Under the pieces are notes generated by a model. The model saw only the letters and a list, made by a program, of their open reading frames with translations. It searched no databases and had not been told where the DNA came from. A program made the translations under genes and the position numbers. DNA of 64,000 nucleotides from Gammaproteobacteria bacterium (GTDB lineage: Bacteria > Pseudomonadota > Gammaproteobacteria > Xanthomonadales > SZUA-36), in NCBI GenBank assembly GCA_021772915.1, contig JAJFLB010000040.1, positions 1 to 64,000 on the forward strand, read 5' to 3'. Below, piece by piece: positions 1 through 8,401 of the stretch. Position 1 is the stretch's first letter; each line of letters begins with the position of its first letter.

Positions 1-6
1 CCGAAG

Positions 7-27
7 GCCAAGGCTGGTTGCCTTGGC
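7..27. repeat. Small hairpin upstream of the ferredoxins
   Basis: A perfect 8-bp stem (GCCAAGGC / GCCTTGGC) with a 5-base loop. No T-run follows it, so it is not an obvious intrinsic terminator. It lies in bases 1-212, where I see no convincing gene; it may belong to the 3' region of a gene outside the window. Confidence 0.5.
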
Positions 28-73
28 GAGGGCTGCAACGCTGCAAATGTGTGCTTCAGGTCACGCCCTACGG

Positions 74-170
74 GGCTTACAGGCGAATCCAGGCTCGGCG
101 TTATCATTTTTTGGCGTGCAACCAGCAGGTCTTCAAAAAGATGCCTTGATCCTGGAATCGCCTGTAAGCC
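74..170. repeat. 20-bp inverted repeat, 57-base spacer
   Basis: The arm at 74-93 and the arm at 151-170 are reverse complements at 19 of 20 positions. The pair encloses 57 bases with no gene and ends about 40 bases before the first ferredoxin start. It could form a long hairpin in the leader RNA or mark a small repeat element. No target duplication is visible. Confidence 0.6.
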
Positions 171-212
171 AGAGGCGCCGTATACTTGTTCAGAGACTCC
201 CAAGGTAACCGT

Positions 213-533
213 ATGATAAACATAACTTTCGTCAGCCACGATGGCCAAAGCCGCGAAGTCTTCGCCGAAGCTGGTTCCAGCCTGATGGATACCGCGATGT
301 ACCATGGCCTGGAGGGTGTGGTCGCGGACTGTGGCGGTGCCTGTAGCTGTGCAACCTGTCACGTCTATATAGATCCGCAATGGGTCGCTCAGCTTCCCGC
401 GCCCGATGAGGAAGAGCTGGCCCTGCTGGATTTTGTTGTAGCACCTGAAAAGCACAGTCGTTTGAGTTGTCAGATAAAGATCACTGACAAACTGGACGGC
501 ATGGTGGTGCGTACACCCCAAAGCCAATACTAG
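213..533 (+). CDS. [2Fe-2S] ferredoxin, adrenodoxin/putidaredoxin type
   Basis: A 106-residue electron carrier, the usual length of this family. The cluster ligands are visible as C-x5-C-x2-C (CGGACSCATC, about residues 40-49) followed by VYIDP, with a fourth Cys in LSCQIKI near the C-terminus. The loop holds an extra Cys. The ATG at 213 is preferred over an upstream in-frame start because AAGGT lies six bases before it. Two bases separate it from a second, related ferredoxin. Such ferredoxins feed electrons to P450s, Rieske-type oxygenases or reductive enzymes; no reductase or P450 is in this window, so the partner is unknown. Confidence 0.9.
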   Translation: MINITFVSHDGQSREVFAEAGSSLMDTAMYHGLEGVVADCGGACSCATCHVYIDPQWVAQLPAPDEEELALLDFVVAPEKHSRLSCQIKITDKLDGMVVRTPQSQY

Positions 534-535
534 CC

Positions 536-853
536 ATGGGTACCTTGTACGCTGTTGACCGTGACGGCAAAAAATATCAACTGGCCGGTCGCGATCGCGC
601 CAGCCTGATGGAAATACTGAAGCAGGGCGGGCTGGCGCTTGAGGCCTTGTGCGGTGGCTCCTGCATGTGTGCCACCTGCCATGTTTACGTCGACCCGGAA
701 TGGCTTGATTTGCTCCTGCCACCCACCGAGGCCGAAACCGGAACACTCAGGGAAGAGGCCGAAGGGATACAGGCAAATTCCCGGCTGGGCTGTCAGATTC
801 AATGGCACGACGGACTGGACGGAATCCGCCTGAGGGTAGCACCGGAGAACTGA
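536..853 (+). CDS. Second [2Fe-2S] ferredoxin
   Basis: A 105-residue paralogue of the preceding ferredoxin, with the same C-x5-C-x2-C cluster loop (CGGSCMCATC), the CHVYVDPEW segment and a distal LGCQIQW cysteine. The genes are two bases apart and surely cotranscribed. Both carry an additional Cys inside the cluster loop. The sequences differ enough to suggest two electron-transfer partners or potentials rather than a recent duplication. Family and fold are well supported; the physiological partner is not known. Confidence 0.9.
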   Translation: MGTLYAVDRDGKKYQLAGRDRASLMEILKQGGLALEALCGGSCMCATCHVYVDPEWLDLLLPPTEAETGTLREEAEGIQANSRLGCQIQWHDGLDGIRLRVAPEN

Positions 854-857
854 TTTG

Positions 858-1457
858 ATGGTTGCCGCGGAGAGCTTCTGGGATTTTTCCATCCGCACCT
901 ATGGTGACGAAGGCGTACCTGAAGCCTGCTTGGCAATGCAAAATACCCATGGCGCAGACGTCAATGTATTGTTGTTTTGTTGCTGGATGGCTGCCACCCA
1001 CGGTGAGCCGGATACCGAAACTTATTCGACCGTAATGGCGTTCACAAACAGCTGGGCCGGTCATGTCGTTCAACCTTTACGGGCCGCCCGAACCTGGATG
1101 AAGAAAACCGGTCATGCGGACGACTTGCGACCAGGGGCCCAGTATCACGAACTGCGCGAGCGTATCAAGGCAACTGAACTGGAAGCCGAACAATTGCAGC
1201 AAACCACTATGCAGTCGATGGTTGAGACTTTACCCATGGTGAGTTCGGACAGTAACCAGCAAGTTAAGGCCGCGGCGCGCAACCTATACCACTATTGCTC
1301 AGCTGATGACATCGGGTGGGACAAGGAGGTACAAAGGCGTCTGGCAGTCATATTGGGGGCAGCTATGCTTTCAAGCAGTGCTGCGGCCGCCGCCAAATTG
1401 GCCGCCCTTGATACCTCCAAGCCCGCAAGCCCAGACCTTCGCCGTGCGGATTCATGA
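858..1457 (+). CDS. TIGR02444 family protein (DUF2390)
   Basis: A 199-residue protein with the N-terminal signature of the TIGR02444 family: FWDFSIRTYGDEGVPEACL, then HGADVNVLLFCCWMA. No function is established for the family. The ATG at 858 directly follows a TTG at 855; either could serve. It starts four bases after the second ferredoxin and its stop overlaps the ATG of the next gene (ATGA at 1454-1457), so the three genes and the downstream methyltransferase-like gene look translationally linked. The C-terminal 60 residues are alanine-rich and less conserved-looking. Confidence 0.75.
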   Translation: MVAAESFWDFSIRTYGDEGVPEACLAMQNTHGADVNVLLFCCWMAATHGEPDTETYSTVMAFTNSWAGHVVQPLRAARTWMKKTGHADDLRPGAQYHELRERIKATELEAEQLQQTTMQSMVETLPMVSSDSNQQVKAAARNLYHYCSADDIGWDKEVQRRLAVILGAAMLSSSAAAAAKLAALDTSKPASPDLRRADS

Positions 1458-2623
1458 TGCCGATGACTTCCCGGGAACGTGTACTGGCCGCCATCCATCA
1501 CGAGCAACCCGACCGGGTGCCGGTTGTCATCGGGGTCAGCAATGCCACCGGGATCAAAATGAATCCGTATAAGGGCATCAAGGACATCGCCGGCATCAAG
1601 GCTCCGGACAACTATATTTACGCCTGGCCTGAGCTGGGTACCGCAGCGATAGATGAGGCAACCATGCAGCGGTTGCACAGTGATGTGCGTGGCGTAATGG
1701 ATCTGGAACCGGCAAGCGTCCGAGACCGAAACCACACCCGCGACCCCCACAGCAATTACCTTGATTCGTGGGGCAGCGGACAGATGGAAATCACCCCCGG
1801 TGATTGGTTTCCGGGTATTCATCCACTTGCCGAAGCCCGAACTGTGGAAGACCTTGAGACATACCAGGGTTGGCCCGATATGAGTGACCCAAGCCGTGTC
1901 GCCCATGTGGCTGAAGTATCCAAACGCCTTGGAGAGGAAGATCAGTTTGCGATCCTGGCCACACCCTGGCTGTTGTTTCCCTTTGAGCGGGCGCATGCCA
2001 TGCAAGGCATGGAAGCCTTCCTGCTCAATATGGCCATGGACCAGGATTTCGCCATTGCCCTGCTTAAAAAAATCGCCGGCTACTGCAAACAGTTGATGGG
2101 GCATTTTCTGGATGAACTGGGTGACAATGTAGATATCATCAAAATCGGTGATGACTTGGGTACGCAGGAAAACCCGATGATTTCTCCACGGATGTATCGT
2201 GAAATTATCAAGCCCGTGCACGCGGATTTCATCAGCTTCATCAAATCCCGAACCAGCGCAAAGATACTGTTTCACTCCTGTGGTGACGTGGCACCGTTGA
2301 TCGGGGACTTCATCGAGATCGGTGTGGACATTCTAAATCCCATCCAAACATCAACCGGGCAGATGTCAGACTTGCCCGCACTCAAAAATCGTTTCGGAAA
2401 GAACATGGTTTTTTGCGGCGGTATCGACTCACACCGCATTTTGCCTTTTGGCACGGTAGACGAAGTACGCGCTGAGGTGAAACGTGTGATTCAGATACTC
2501 GGCACCGGCGGTGGTTGCATGATCGGCCCCGTGCACACAGCCATGAACGATGTACCCCCTGAAAATATTCTGGCCATGGTGGATGCCGTGGAAGAATTTG
2601 GCCACTACCCACTCAAAACGTAG
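1454..2623 (+). CDS. URO-D superfamily protein, cobamide methyltransferase-like
   Basis: A 389-residue member of the uroporphyrinogen decarboxylase superfamily (opening TSRERVLAAIHHEQPDRVPV). It carries FHSCGDV (about residues 273-279) and a later MVFCGGID. The H-x-C plus distal Cys arrangement is the zinc site of methylcobamide:thiol methyltransferases such as MtaA/MtbA/CmuA, and true HemE lacks it. A methyl-transfer or demethylase role is therefore more likely than haem synthesis. No corrinoid protein or corrinoid-activating protein is visible nearby. Its ATG overlaps the stop of the TIGR02444 gene. The substrate is unknown. Confidence 0.75.
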   Translation: MMPMTSRERVLAAIHHEQPDRVPVVIGVSNATGIKMNPYKGIKDIAGIKAPDNYIYAWPELGTAAIDEATMQRLHSDVRGVMDLEPASVRDRNHTRDPHSNYLDSWGSGQMEITPGDWFPGIHPLAEARTVEDLETYQGWPDMSDPSRVAHVAEVSKRLGEEDQFAILATPWLLFPFERAHAMQGMEAFLLNMAMDQDFAIALLKKIAGYCKQLMGHFLDELGDNVDIIKIGDDLGTQENPMISPRMYREIIKPVHADFISFIKSRTSAKILFHSCGDVAPLIGDFIEIGVDILNPIQTSTGQMSDLPALKNRFGKNMVFCGGIDSHRILPFGTVDEVRAEVKRVIQILGTGGGCMIGPVHTAMNDVPPENILAMVDAVEEFGHYPLKT

Positions 2624-2700
2624 TAGCTGCGTTATTTTCGTTGTTTCTATTGATAGCACTGAGTAATCTGGATGTCCTTTTTGACTTAAAAGGCCGACTT

Positions 2701-4374
2701 GTGTCTTTATTTAACCGCCTTAGTTTTCACAGTATCAACAGTGCACTCGTAATTGCCCTGCTGCTGACGCTTTCATCAGCCACCACGGCACAATCATCGT
2801 CACAGGCCAACACGTACCACGACCTGCTGGCGCTATTTGGCGATTGGCGAGCGTTCGAGCAACCACCGTTACTCGATGGTGCACCGGATTACACGGCAAA
2901 AACGACGGCAAAACGTCACCGCGAACTGAAAACTTATCAGGCCCGGCTGATGTCATTTAACATCAATGCCTGGCCGGTTGCACAGCAGGTGGACTGGCAC
3001 CTGGTGCGGGCCGAGATGAATGGTATGGATTTCAATATCCGGGTTCTCAAGCCCTGGGTACGCGATCCGGCCTACTACACTTCGGTCTGGTCCGCCCAAA
3101 GCGATACACCGGCCCATGAAGGACCCACGCACCACGCGCTAGTGGAGTTGTGGACTTATTCATTCCCACTCAGTCCGCATGCCGAGAGTCAACTCAACAC
3201 AGAGCTCAAAACCATCGCACCGCTACTGCGACAGGCACGCACCAACCTGGTAGGCAACGCCCGTGAACTTTGGGTCGCTGGTATTGCGAATTTGCGTGGC
3301 CAGGCCGAGGCACTTGATGAGCTGGACAATAAAACCAATCGCACAGGAGATGAGTTACGAGCCACCGTGCAGGACGCCAAGGCCGCTACCGACGCGTTTA
3401 TTGCCTGGCTGGAGAAACAGGCACCATCAAAGACCGGTTCTTCGGGGATAGGCAAAGAGAACTACACCTGGCAGCTACGCAACGTGCACCTGGTGCCACT
3501 TAGCTGGGAGGAAGAGGTCGCACTGCTGAAGCGCGAGCTGGATCGTGCACGCTCGATGCTGGCCCTCGAAGAACACCGTAACCGTAGACTGCCTCCATTG
3601 AAGGCCATTTCCAGCCCTCAAGAATACGAACAACGAGCTGAGCAAGCGGTTAAACGGTTTACGGCCTTTCTCAAGAACGAGAATGTACTGCCACCCTACG
3701 ACTACATCGAGCCGGCCTTGCGTGCACAAATGGGTGCATTTGTACCTTTGGAGTCACGAAACTTCTTTGCAACGGTCGCCCATCATGAACTGCTGGCGCT
3801 GTGGACCCACTGGTACCACTGGTTCGACCTCGCCCTAATGGACACACAACCCCACGCCAGCCCGGTTCGGCGCGGACCGCTACTTTACAACATTTTTGAC
3901 AGCCGTTCGGAAGGCATGGCCACCGGTTTTGAAGAGATGATGATGCACGCGGGTTTGTTCGACAATAACCCACGTGCACGCGAAGTGGTATGGATCATGC
4001 TGGCACAACGCGCTGCCCGGGGTCTGGGCTCTTTATATGCACATGCCAATATTTTTACGATGAAGGAAGCCCGCGACTTTCATGTCGCGCGCACACCGCG
4101 TGGCTGGATGCGGGAGGACCTCGACCTGCTTGGTTTTGAGCAACTACTCTACTTGCGCCAACCCGGGTACGGCACCAGTTACGTGACGGGAAAGTACCTG
4201 ATCGAACGCATGCTGGGTGAAATGGGCAGCCAGTCGAGTGACGGCATCAGACTGCCAGACTTTTTCAAACAATTCGATGAACAAGGTGTTATCCCGGTTT
4301 CACTGATTCACTGGCAACTAACCGGTGATGGCAAGCAAATTCAAAGGCTCATGAAAGGACCCGAATTACAATGA
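2701..4374 (+). CDS. Exported DUF885 family protein
   Basis: About 557 residues with an N-terminal signal peptide (ALVIALLLTLSSATTAQS) when started at GTG 2701, which has AAAAGG upstream; a longer TTG start at 2641 is possible. The body matches DUF885, a family with a gluzincin-like helical fold. The usual HExxPGH motif is not intact: the matching segment reads HHELLALWTHW, keeping His-Glu but displacing the third ligand. The later SEGMATGFEEM segment is family-like. It is probably periplasmic and follows the methyltransferase-like gene closely. Hydrolase activity is inferred from family only and the altered motif makes it uncertain. Confidence 0.65.
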   Translation: MSLFNRLSFHSINSALVIALLLTLSSATTAQSSSQANTYHDLLALFGDWRAFEQPPLLDGAPDYTAKTTAKRHRELKTYQARLMSFNINAWPVAQQVDWHLVRAEMNGMDFNIRVLKPWVRDPAYYTSVWSAQSDTPAHEGPTHHALVELWTYSFPLSPHAESQLNTELKTIAPLLRQARTNLVGNARELWVAGIANLRGQAEALDELDNKTNRTGDELRATVQDAKAATDAFIAWLEKQAPSKTGSSGIGKENYTWQLRNVHLVPLSWEEEVALLKRELDRARSMLALEEHRNRRLPPLKAISSPQEYEQRAEQAVKRFTAFLKNENVLPPYDYIEPALRAQMGAFVPLESRNFFATVAHHELLALWTHWYHWFDLALMDTQPHASPVRRGPLLYNIFDSRSEGMATGFEEMMMHAGLFDNNPRAREVVWIMLAQRAARGLGSLYAHANIFTMKEARDFHVARTPRGWMREDLDLLGFEQLLYLRQPGYGTSYVTGKYLIERMLGEMGSQSSDGIRLPDFFKQFDEQGVIPVSLIHWQLTGDGKQIQRLMKGPELQ

Positions 4375-4475
4375 ACCCCAGGTCAAGGAGTCGGGTCCTG
4401 GTGCCCTGAGGGCGAATCACACCAGGTGATGTTGGTCGAAACGCCAGCTTTTGAGGACTAGTTAATGGATGAAAC

Positions 4476-4539
4476 GGTTGCCAAAAGGAAGAGTGGAGGA
4501 AAAGGATCGCGGCACCTGATATCACTCCTTTTGGCAACC
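4476..4539. repeat. 14-bp perfect inverted repeat before ubiD-like gene
   Basis: GGTTGCCAAAAGGA at 4476-4489 and its exact reverse complement at 4526-4539 are separated by 36 bases, in the 290-base gap between the DUF885 gene and the UbiD-like gene. No T-run follows. It may be a large RNA hairpin, a transcription barrier or a remnant of a small repeat element. Confidence 0.65.
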
Positions 4540-4664
4540 AAGACCGGAGCTTAATGAATACTAAGATTTTGTGTGGTTGCTTCCACACGGCATAGCGTCT
4601 AACATTTCTATATAGAAATATTCCATTTTAAACAATTGAACACTCACCGATTAGGGAGAAGACC

Positions 4665-6182
4665 ATGGCGACAAACGATTTAAGGGCCTTTCTTGACCAA
4701 CTGGACGCCAGTGGGGACTTGTTTCGGGTGCCCGTAGAAGTCGACACGCTCGATGAAATGGGCGCATTCATCGCCCGCGCCGACTATCAGGGTGTTGATT
4801 CGCCGATCGTGTTTGAGAACCCAAAAGGCTTTGATATTCCCGTATTGGCCAACACAGTGGGACACAGCTACCGGCGTATGGCAGAGGCATTCGGGGTAAG
4901 TCAAGACAATGCCCTGCCAGAGTGTGCCCAGCGGATGATGCAGGTGCTGAAATCCGGCGGTGTACAGCCAGTCCGCGTCGAGCAGGATCACGCGCCTTGT
5001 CAGGAGGTGGTACTTGAGGGTGATGATGTGGATCTCGGTATCCTGCCAGTACTGCGGCTCAACCCGCAGGACGGACAGGGTGCCCCGGATTTATCCGAGG
5101 GCCGTTACATGACCAGTCTGTGTGTCTCCAAACCCAGGGAAGGCGCCCACAACCTCTCCTACCACCGCTTTGAAATCACCTCAAAAAACTCCGGGTCGGT
5201 ATGGATTTTTCGAGGTACCGGCGACGCCAAAAGCATGGAAGACCATTGGGGTGCGAAAATTGATGACCCTTCCTCAAGCTGGGACCATGAAAACGCCCGG
5301 CCATTCCCAATGGCATTCGTCTTCGGTGTGACCCCTGAGTTCCTCCTGGCGGGAGCCAATTCTGCCCTGCCCCATGAAAACAATGACTTTGCCTTTATTG
5401 GTGGTCTCAATTCTGAGCCGGTGGAGCTTGTTAAGTGCCGCACCATTGATGTTGATGTGCCGGCCAATGCGGAAATTATTGTCGAGGGCGTATTTAAACC
5501 CTTCAACTGGACCACCCAGGGTCAATTCGCGTCATTCAATGGTTTTTACGACGTACCCCGGCGTCGACCCATCTTTGACATCACCGGTATCACCATGCGC
5601 AAGAACCCCATGTATCAGCACGTGCACATCGGCCGGCCTCTGAACGAGTGCAACTCGATCGCAGCGTTCTTTCGCTCAGTACGCTGTTTTGTCCAGCTCA
5701 AAGAGATCATGCCAAACGTTACCGATGTATTCGTAGACCCGGCCGCAGGATGTGGGTTCACCGTGCACGTAGCGCTTAAAAAGGCCCGCATCGGCGAACC
5801 CAAGATGGCGATGATGCGGGCTTACACCGCGCTGGCCGGGTTCTGCAAGCATGTCTTTGTATACGACGACGATATCAACATTCGTGATTCCCTGGAACGG
5901 GATTGGGCGCTCGCCCATCGCTTCATACCTGATCGTGATTTGATGATTATTCCCAATGTCCTTGGTATGAACATTGAGCCCATGGCACAGGGTGTACTGG
6001 GTGGCAAGACCAGGCTGGGTGTGTACGATGGCTACCCCGAAATCCCACTCAACGTGCGGTCTTTTATGGGGGTTGACTGTACGGTGCCGCTGGGGCTGAA
6101 GGTGATGGACCGGGTGGTGCCGATCCCGGAAGTGGAAGCCCGCGTAGATGAATTGTGGCGAGCTTGTATTCCTGGGACCTGA
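4665..6182 (+). CDS. UbiD family decarboxylase-like protein, altered active site
   Basis: A 505-residue UbiD-fold protein (family range about 450-520). Known members use prenylated FMN to (de)carboxylate aromatic or acrylic acids. The prFMN/metal region NLSYHRFEI keeps the conserved Asn and Arg. The usual EGPFGE segment with both catalytic glutamates reads QGQFAS (about residues 284-289), and the usual SEY metal Glu reads NDF. It may be a specialised carboxylase, a non-catalytic subunit like some phenylphosphate carboxylase components, or act on another substrate. AGGGAGAA lies just before the ATG. It is followed 12 bases later by a marR gene, suggesting regulated catabolism. Confidence 0.8.
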   Translation: MATNDLRAFLDQLDASGDLFRVPVEVDTLDEMGAFIARADYQGVDSPIVFENPKGFDIPVLANTVGHSYRRMAEAFGVSQDNALPECAQRMMQVLKSGGVQPVRVEQDHAPCQEVVLEGDDVDLGILPVLRLNPQDGQGAPDLSEGRYMTSLCVSKPREGAHNLSYHRFEITSKNSGSVWIFRGTGDAKSMEDHWGAKIDDPSSSWDHENARPFPMAFVFGVTPEFLLAGANSALPHENNDFAFIGGLNSEPVELVKCRTIDVDVPANAEIIVEGVFKPFNWTTQGQFASFNGFYDVPRRRPIFDITGITMRKNPMYQHVHIGRPLNECNSIAAFFRSVRCFVQLKEIMPNVTDVFVDPAAGCGFTVHVALKKARIGEPKMAMMRAYTALAGFCKHVFVYDDDINIRDSLERDWALAHRFIPDRDLMIIPNVLGMNIEPMAQGVLGGKTRLGVYDGYPEIPLNVRSFMGVDCTVPLGLKVMDRVVPIPEVEARVDELWRACIPGT

Positions 6183-6194
6183 CCGAAAAAAACC

Positions 6195-6653
6195 ATGAAC
6201 ACTCATCAGCAGGTTGAGCCGCCGCTGTCCGAACACGACGAGGAAGTCTGTATCAGCATCTTCCGCTCAGTCATGCGGACACACCATGATTTGCACACAC
6301 TGGGTGCATCCATAGCCGCCGACTTCAGCTTGCATATTGCAGAGCTCAACGTCATCGACATGTTAGGCAAACTGGGACCAATTACCATGGGTGAACTGTC
6401 GCGGGCCACATTTATCTCGCCCTCCAACACGACCCACACGGTAAAGAAACTGGAAAGCTCGGGGCTGGTGGCACGGCAACGCCTGGTGGCTTCTGAACGC
6501 AAGGTGGAGGTGTCTTTAACCACCAAAGGCGCACAACTTTTCAAGACCTGCTACCCGCGTATCCTGACAACTGTGGAGCATTTGCTAGAGCAACGATTGA
6601 GTGCAAGTGAGCGGACCGTCCTGGCCCAGCTACTTAATAAGTTAAGTGGCTAA
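6195..6653 (+). CDS. MarR family transcriptional regulator
   Basis: 152 residues with the MarR winged-helix pattern: ITMGELSRATFISPSNTTHTV as helix-turn-helix and a basic wing around ARQRLVASERKVEV, ending in SLTTKG. MarR proteins commonly repress adjacent catabolic or transport genes and respond to aromatic ligands. It lies between the UbiD-like gene and an exporter-like gene and overlaps the latter, so it probably controls this group. I did not find an unambiguous palindromic site upstream of the operon. Confidence 0.85.
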   Translation: MNTHQQVEPPLSEHDEEVCISIFRSVMRTHHDLHTLGASIAADFSLHIAELNVIDMLGKLGPITMGELSRATFISPSNTTHTVKKLESSGLVARQRLVASERKVEVSLTTKGAQLFKTCYPRILTTVEHLLEQRLSASERTVLAQLLNKLSG

Positions 6654-7566
6654 TGACTCATCGCGGGTGACCACCCGGAGCCGCAACCTGGCGATACTGG
6701 GCTTGATGTTGTGTGTGTTTCTGTGGGCCGGTAACACGGTTTTCGCGAGGGCCATCCACAGCACCGTCCCCCCCATTACGACCAACTTCTGGCGATGGGC
6801 CATTGCGCTGTTGATTCTTCTGCCGCTGAGTTGGCAGGAGATTCGCAAGCACCTGCCCGCCATTCGGCGGGAGTGGTTTTACCTGACTACACAGGCCGCG
6901 CTGGCGATCAGTGTATTTAATTCGCTTTTGTACCTGGCTGCCCAAACCACCTCCAGTCTGAATATCGCCCTGGTTAACTCCATGGGTCCGTTGATGACTT
7001 TTCTTTTTTCATGGTGGTTGCTCAACAGCCCACCGCGGTTGAACCAAATTGTGGGTCTGACCATCTCCTTTGGCGGGCTGGCAGTCGTGCTCTTTGGCGG
7101 TGACCCACAGCGCCTGTTGGCGCTTGAATTCAATCGTGGCGATTTATGGATGAGCCTGGGAGTCGTCTGCTGGGGTCTGTACAGTGTCCGTCTGAAACAA
7201 GCGCCTCTGCAGATGCCGCCTCTCACGTTGCTGAGCGTACTGGTCACCATCGGAACCGTATTGTTACTGCCGTTTTATTTGCTGGAACTGTCTATTGTCG
7301 GTGGTTTCGTACTCACCGTAGAGCTTTTCGGTATCCTGTTTTACTTGGGTCTGTTTGCTTCCGTGGTCGCGTTTTACCTCTGGAACCGGGGGATAGATTT
7401 ACTCGGACCCAACCTGACAATCCTGTTCCAGTATTTATTACCGGTCTTTTCAGGACTACAGGCGTGGGTGTTTTTGGGCGAGCCGGTTCGCAACTATCAT
7501 GTCGGGGGGGCACTGATGATTTTTGCCGGTTTTTATGTGGCATTATTCGTCAGAAAAAAACTCTGA
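6646..7566 (+). CDS. EamA/DMT superfamily transporter
   Basis: 306 residues with ten hydrophobic segments in two five-helix EamA repeats. The N-terminal LMLCVFLWAGNTVFARA and the C-terminal GEPVRNYHVGGALMIFAGF are typical of drug/metabolite transporters. The start is GTG 6646, whose reading frame overlaps the marR stop by eight bases. It probably moves a substrate or product of the upstream enzymes across the inner membrane; direction and substrate cannot be read from sequence. It is convergent with the peroxiredoxin-like gene, 35 bases apart. Confidence 0.85.
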   Translation: MANDSSRVTTRSRNLAILGLMLCVFLWAGNTVFARAIHSTVPPITTNFWRWAIALLILLPLSWQEIRKHLPAIRREWFYLTTQAALAISVFNSLLYLAAQTTSSLNIALVNSMGPLMTFLFSWWLLNSPPRLNQIVGLTISFGGLAVVLFGGDPQRLLALEFNRGDLWMSLGVVCWGLYSVRLKQAPLQMPPLTLLSVLVTIGTVLLLPFYLLELSIVGGFVLTVELFGILFYLGLFASVVAFYLWNRGIDLLGPNLTILFQYLLPVFSGLQAWVFLGEPVRNYHVGGALMIFAGFYVALFVRKKL

Positions 7567-7601
7567 TTTCCCGATACTATCTAAGCGAGTTCCACCCGGT
7601 T

Positions 7602-8258
7602 TTAGCTTACCGCGCTTAGTTCTCTCAAACCGGCAACCACCTCATCAGGCTCCAGACGTTTGGAGTAATCCGCATCGACAAAAGCCAATGCTATTGTTCC
7701 ATCGGTGTCGACTACATAAGTTGCGGGTATCGGCAACTCAAAACTGCTGTCGCCATTGGCAGCCTCCAGGTCTATGCCAAATTGTTGGTATAAAGGCCGC
7801 AACGACTCATCAAGGGTAAATACAAGTCCAAACGAACGGGATAATTCGTTTCCAGTGTCGGTCAACACCTCAAAAGCCAAGGCGTACTTTTCAACGGATG
7901 ACAAGGACTGGTCCGGCAAGTTGGGAGAAATGGCCACGAGTTGAGCCCCCAGGTTCGAAATTTCCGGAAGAATATCCTGAAACGCCTTCAGCTCAAGATT
8001 GCAGTAAGGACACCAGGCACCGCGATAGAAATTGATCACCAACGGGCCCTTCTCAAGCAGGTCTGCCGAAGAAACCGGTTCGTTTAGAGCGTTAGGCAAT
8101 GAGAAAGCCGGCATTTTGTCACCTGCTTTGAGACTGCTTTCAACAATTCCCGTAGCCGCCAGTCTTTGCGTTGCGGCTTGCATTGTATTGACCACCTGTT
8201 CGGGGGCCGTGTCTAGAAACCCTTTTTGTAATTCGTGAATTTGCTCCTGTAAACTCAT
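7602..8258 (-). CDS. Peroxiredoxin-like AhpC/TSA family protein
   Basis: 218 residues with a thioredoxin-fold AhpC/TSA domain from about residue 45: VINFYRGAWCPYCNLELKAF holds a CPYC motif, and SFELPIPATYVVDTDG is the usual cis-Pro region. An N-terminal helical extension of about 40 residues precedes it. Members of this group are predicted thiol peroxidases or reductases of the cytoplasm. GGAG lies before the ATG. It is transcribed divergently from the ThDP enzyme gene, sharing the 390-base region 8259-8648. Confidence 0.85.
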   Translation of the reverse strand: MSLQEQIHELQKGFLDTAPEQVVNTMQAATQRLAATGIVESSLKAGDKMPAFSLPNALNEPVSSADLLEKGPLVINFYRGAWCPYCNLELKAFQDILPEISNLGAQLVAISPNLPDQSLSSVEKYALAFEVLTDTGNELSRSFGLVFTLDESLRPLYQQFGIDLEAANGDSSFELPIPATYVVDTDGTIALAFVDADYSKRLEPDEVVAGLRELSAVS

Positions 8259-8401
8259 GCAGCTGCTCCATATTCGTTGATGTTTTCAAAATCTATCTGT
8301 CGGACTCTCGAAGATAAGACCAGAAAACCCAGAATGCTGTTCATAATTCCAGCGGCCGGGCAATAGTCCTGATTGACAGTTTGGGGGTTGCTACCCTACG
8401 A

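Noticed and set aside
23-208. 61-codon + strand open frame at the left edge
   Set aside because: It runs through two inverted repeats, has no ribosome site and no family resemblance.
4423-4436. CAGGTGATGTTGGT shared with 11565-11578
   Set aside because: A 14-base identity after two genes; flanks are not related, so it may be chance or a very short repeat.
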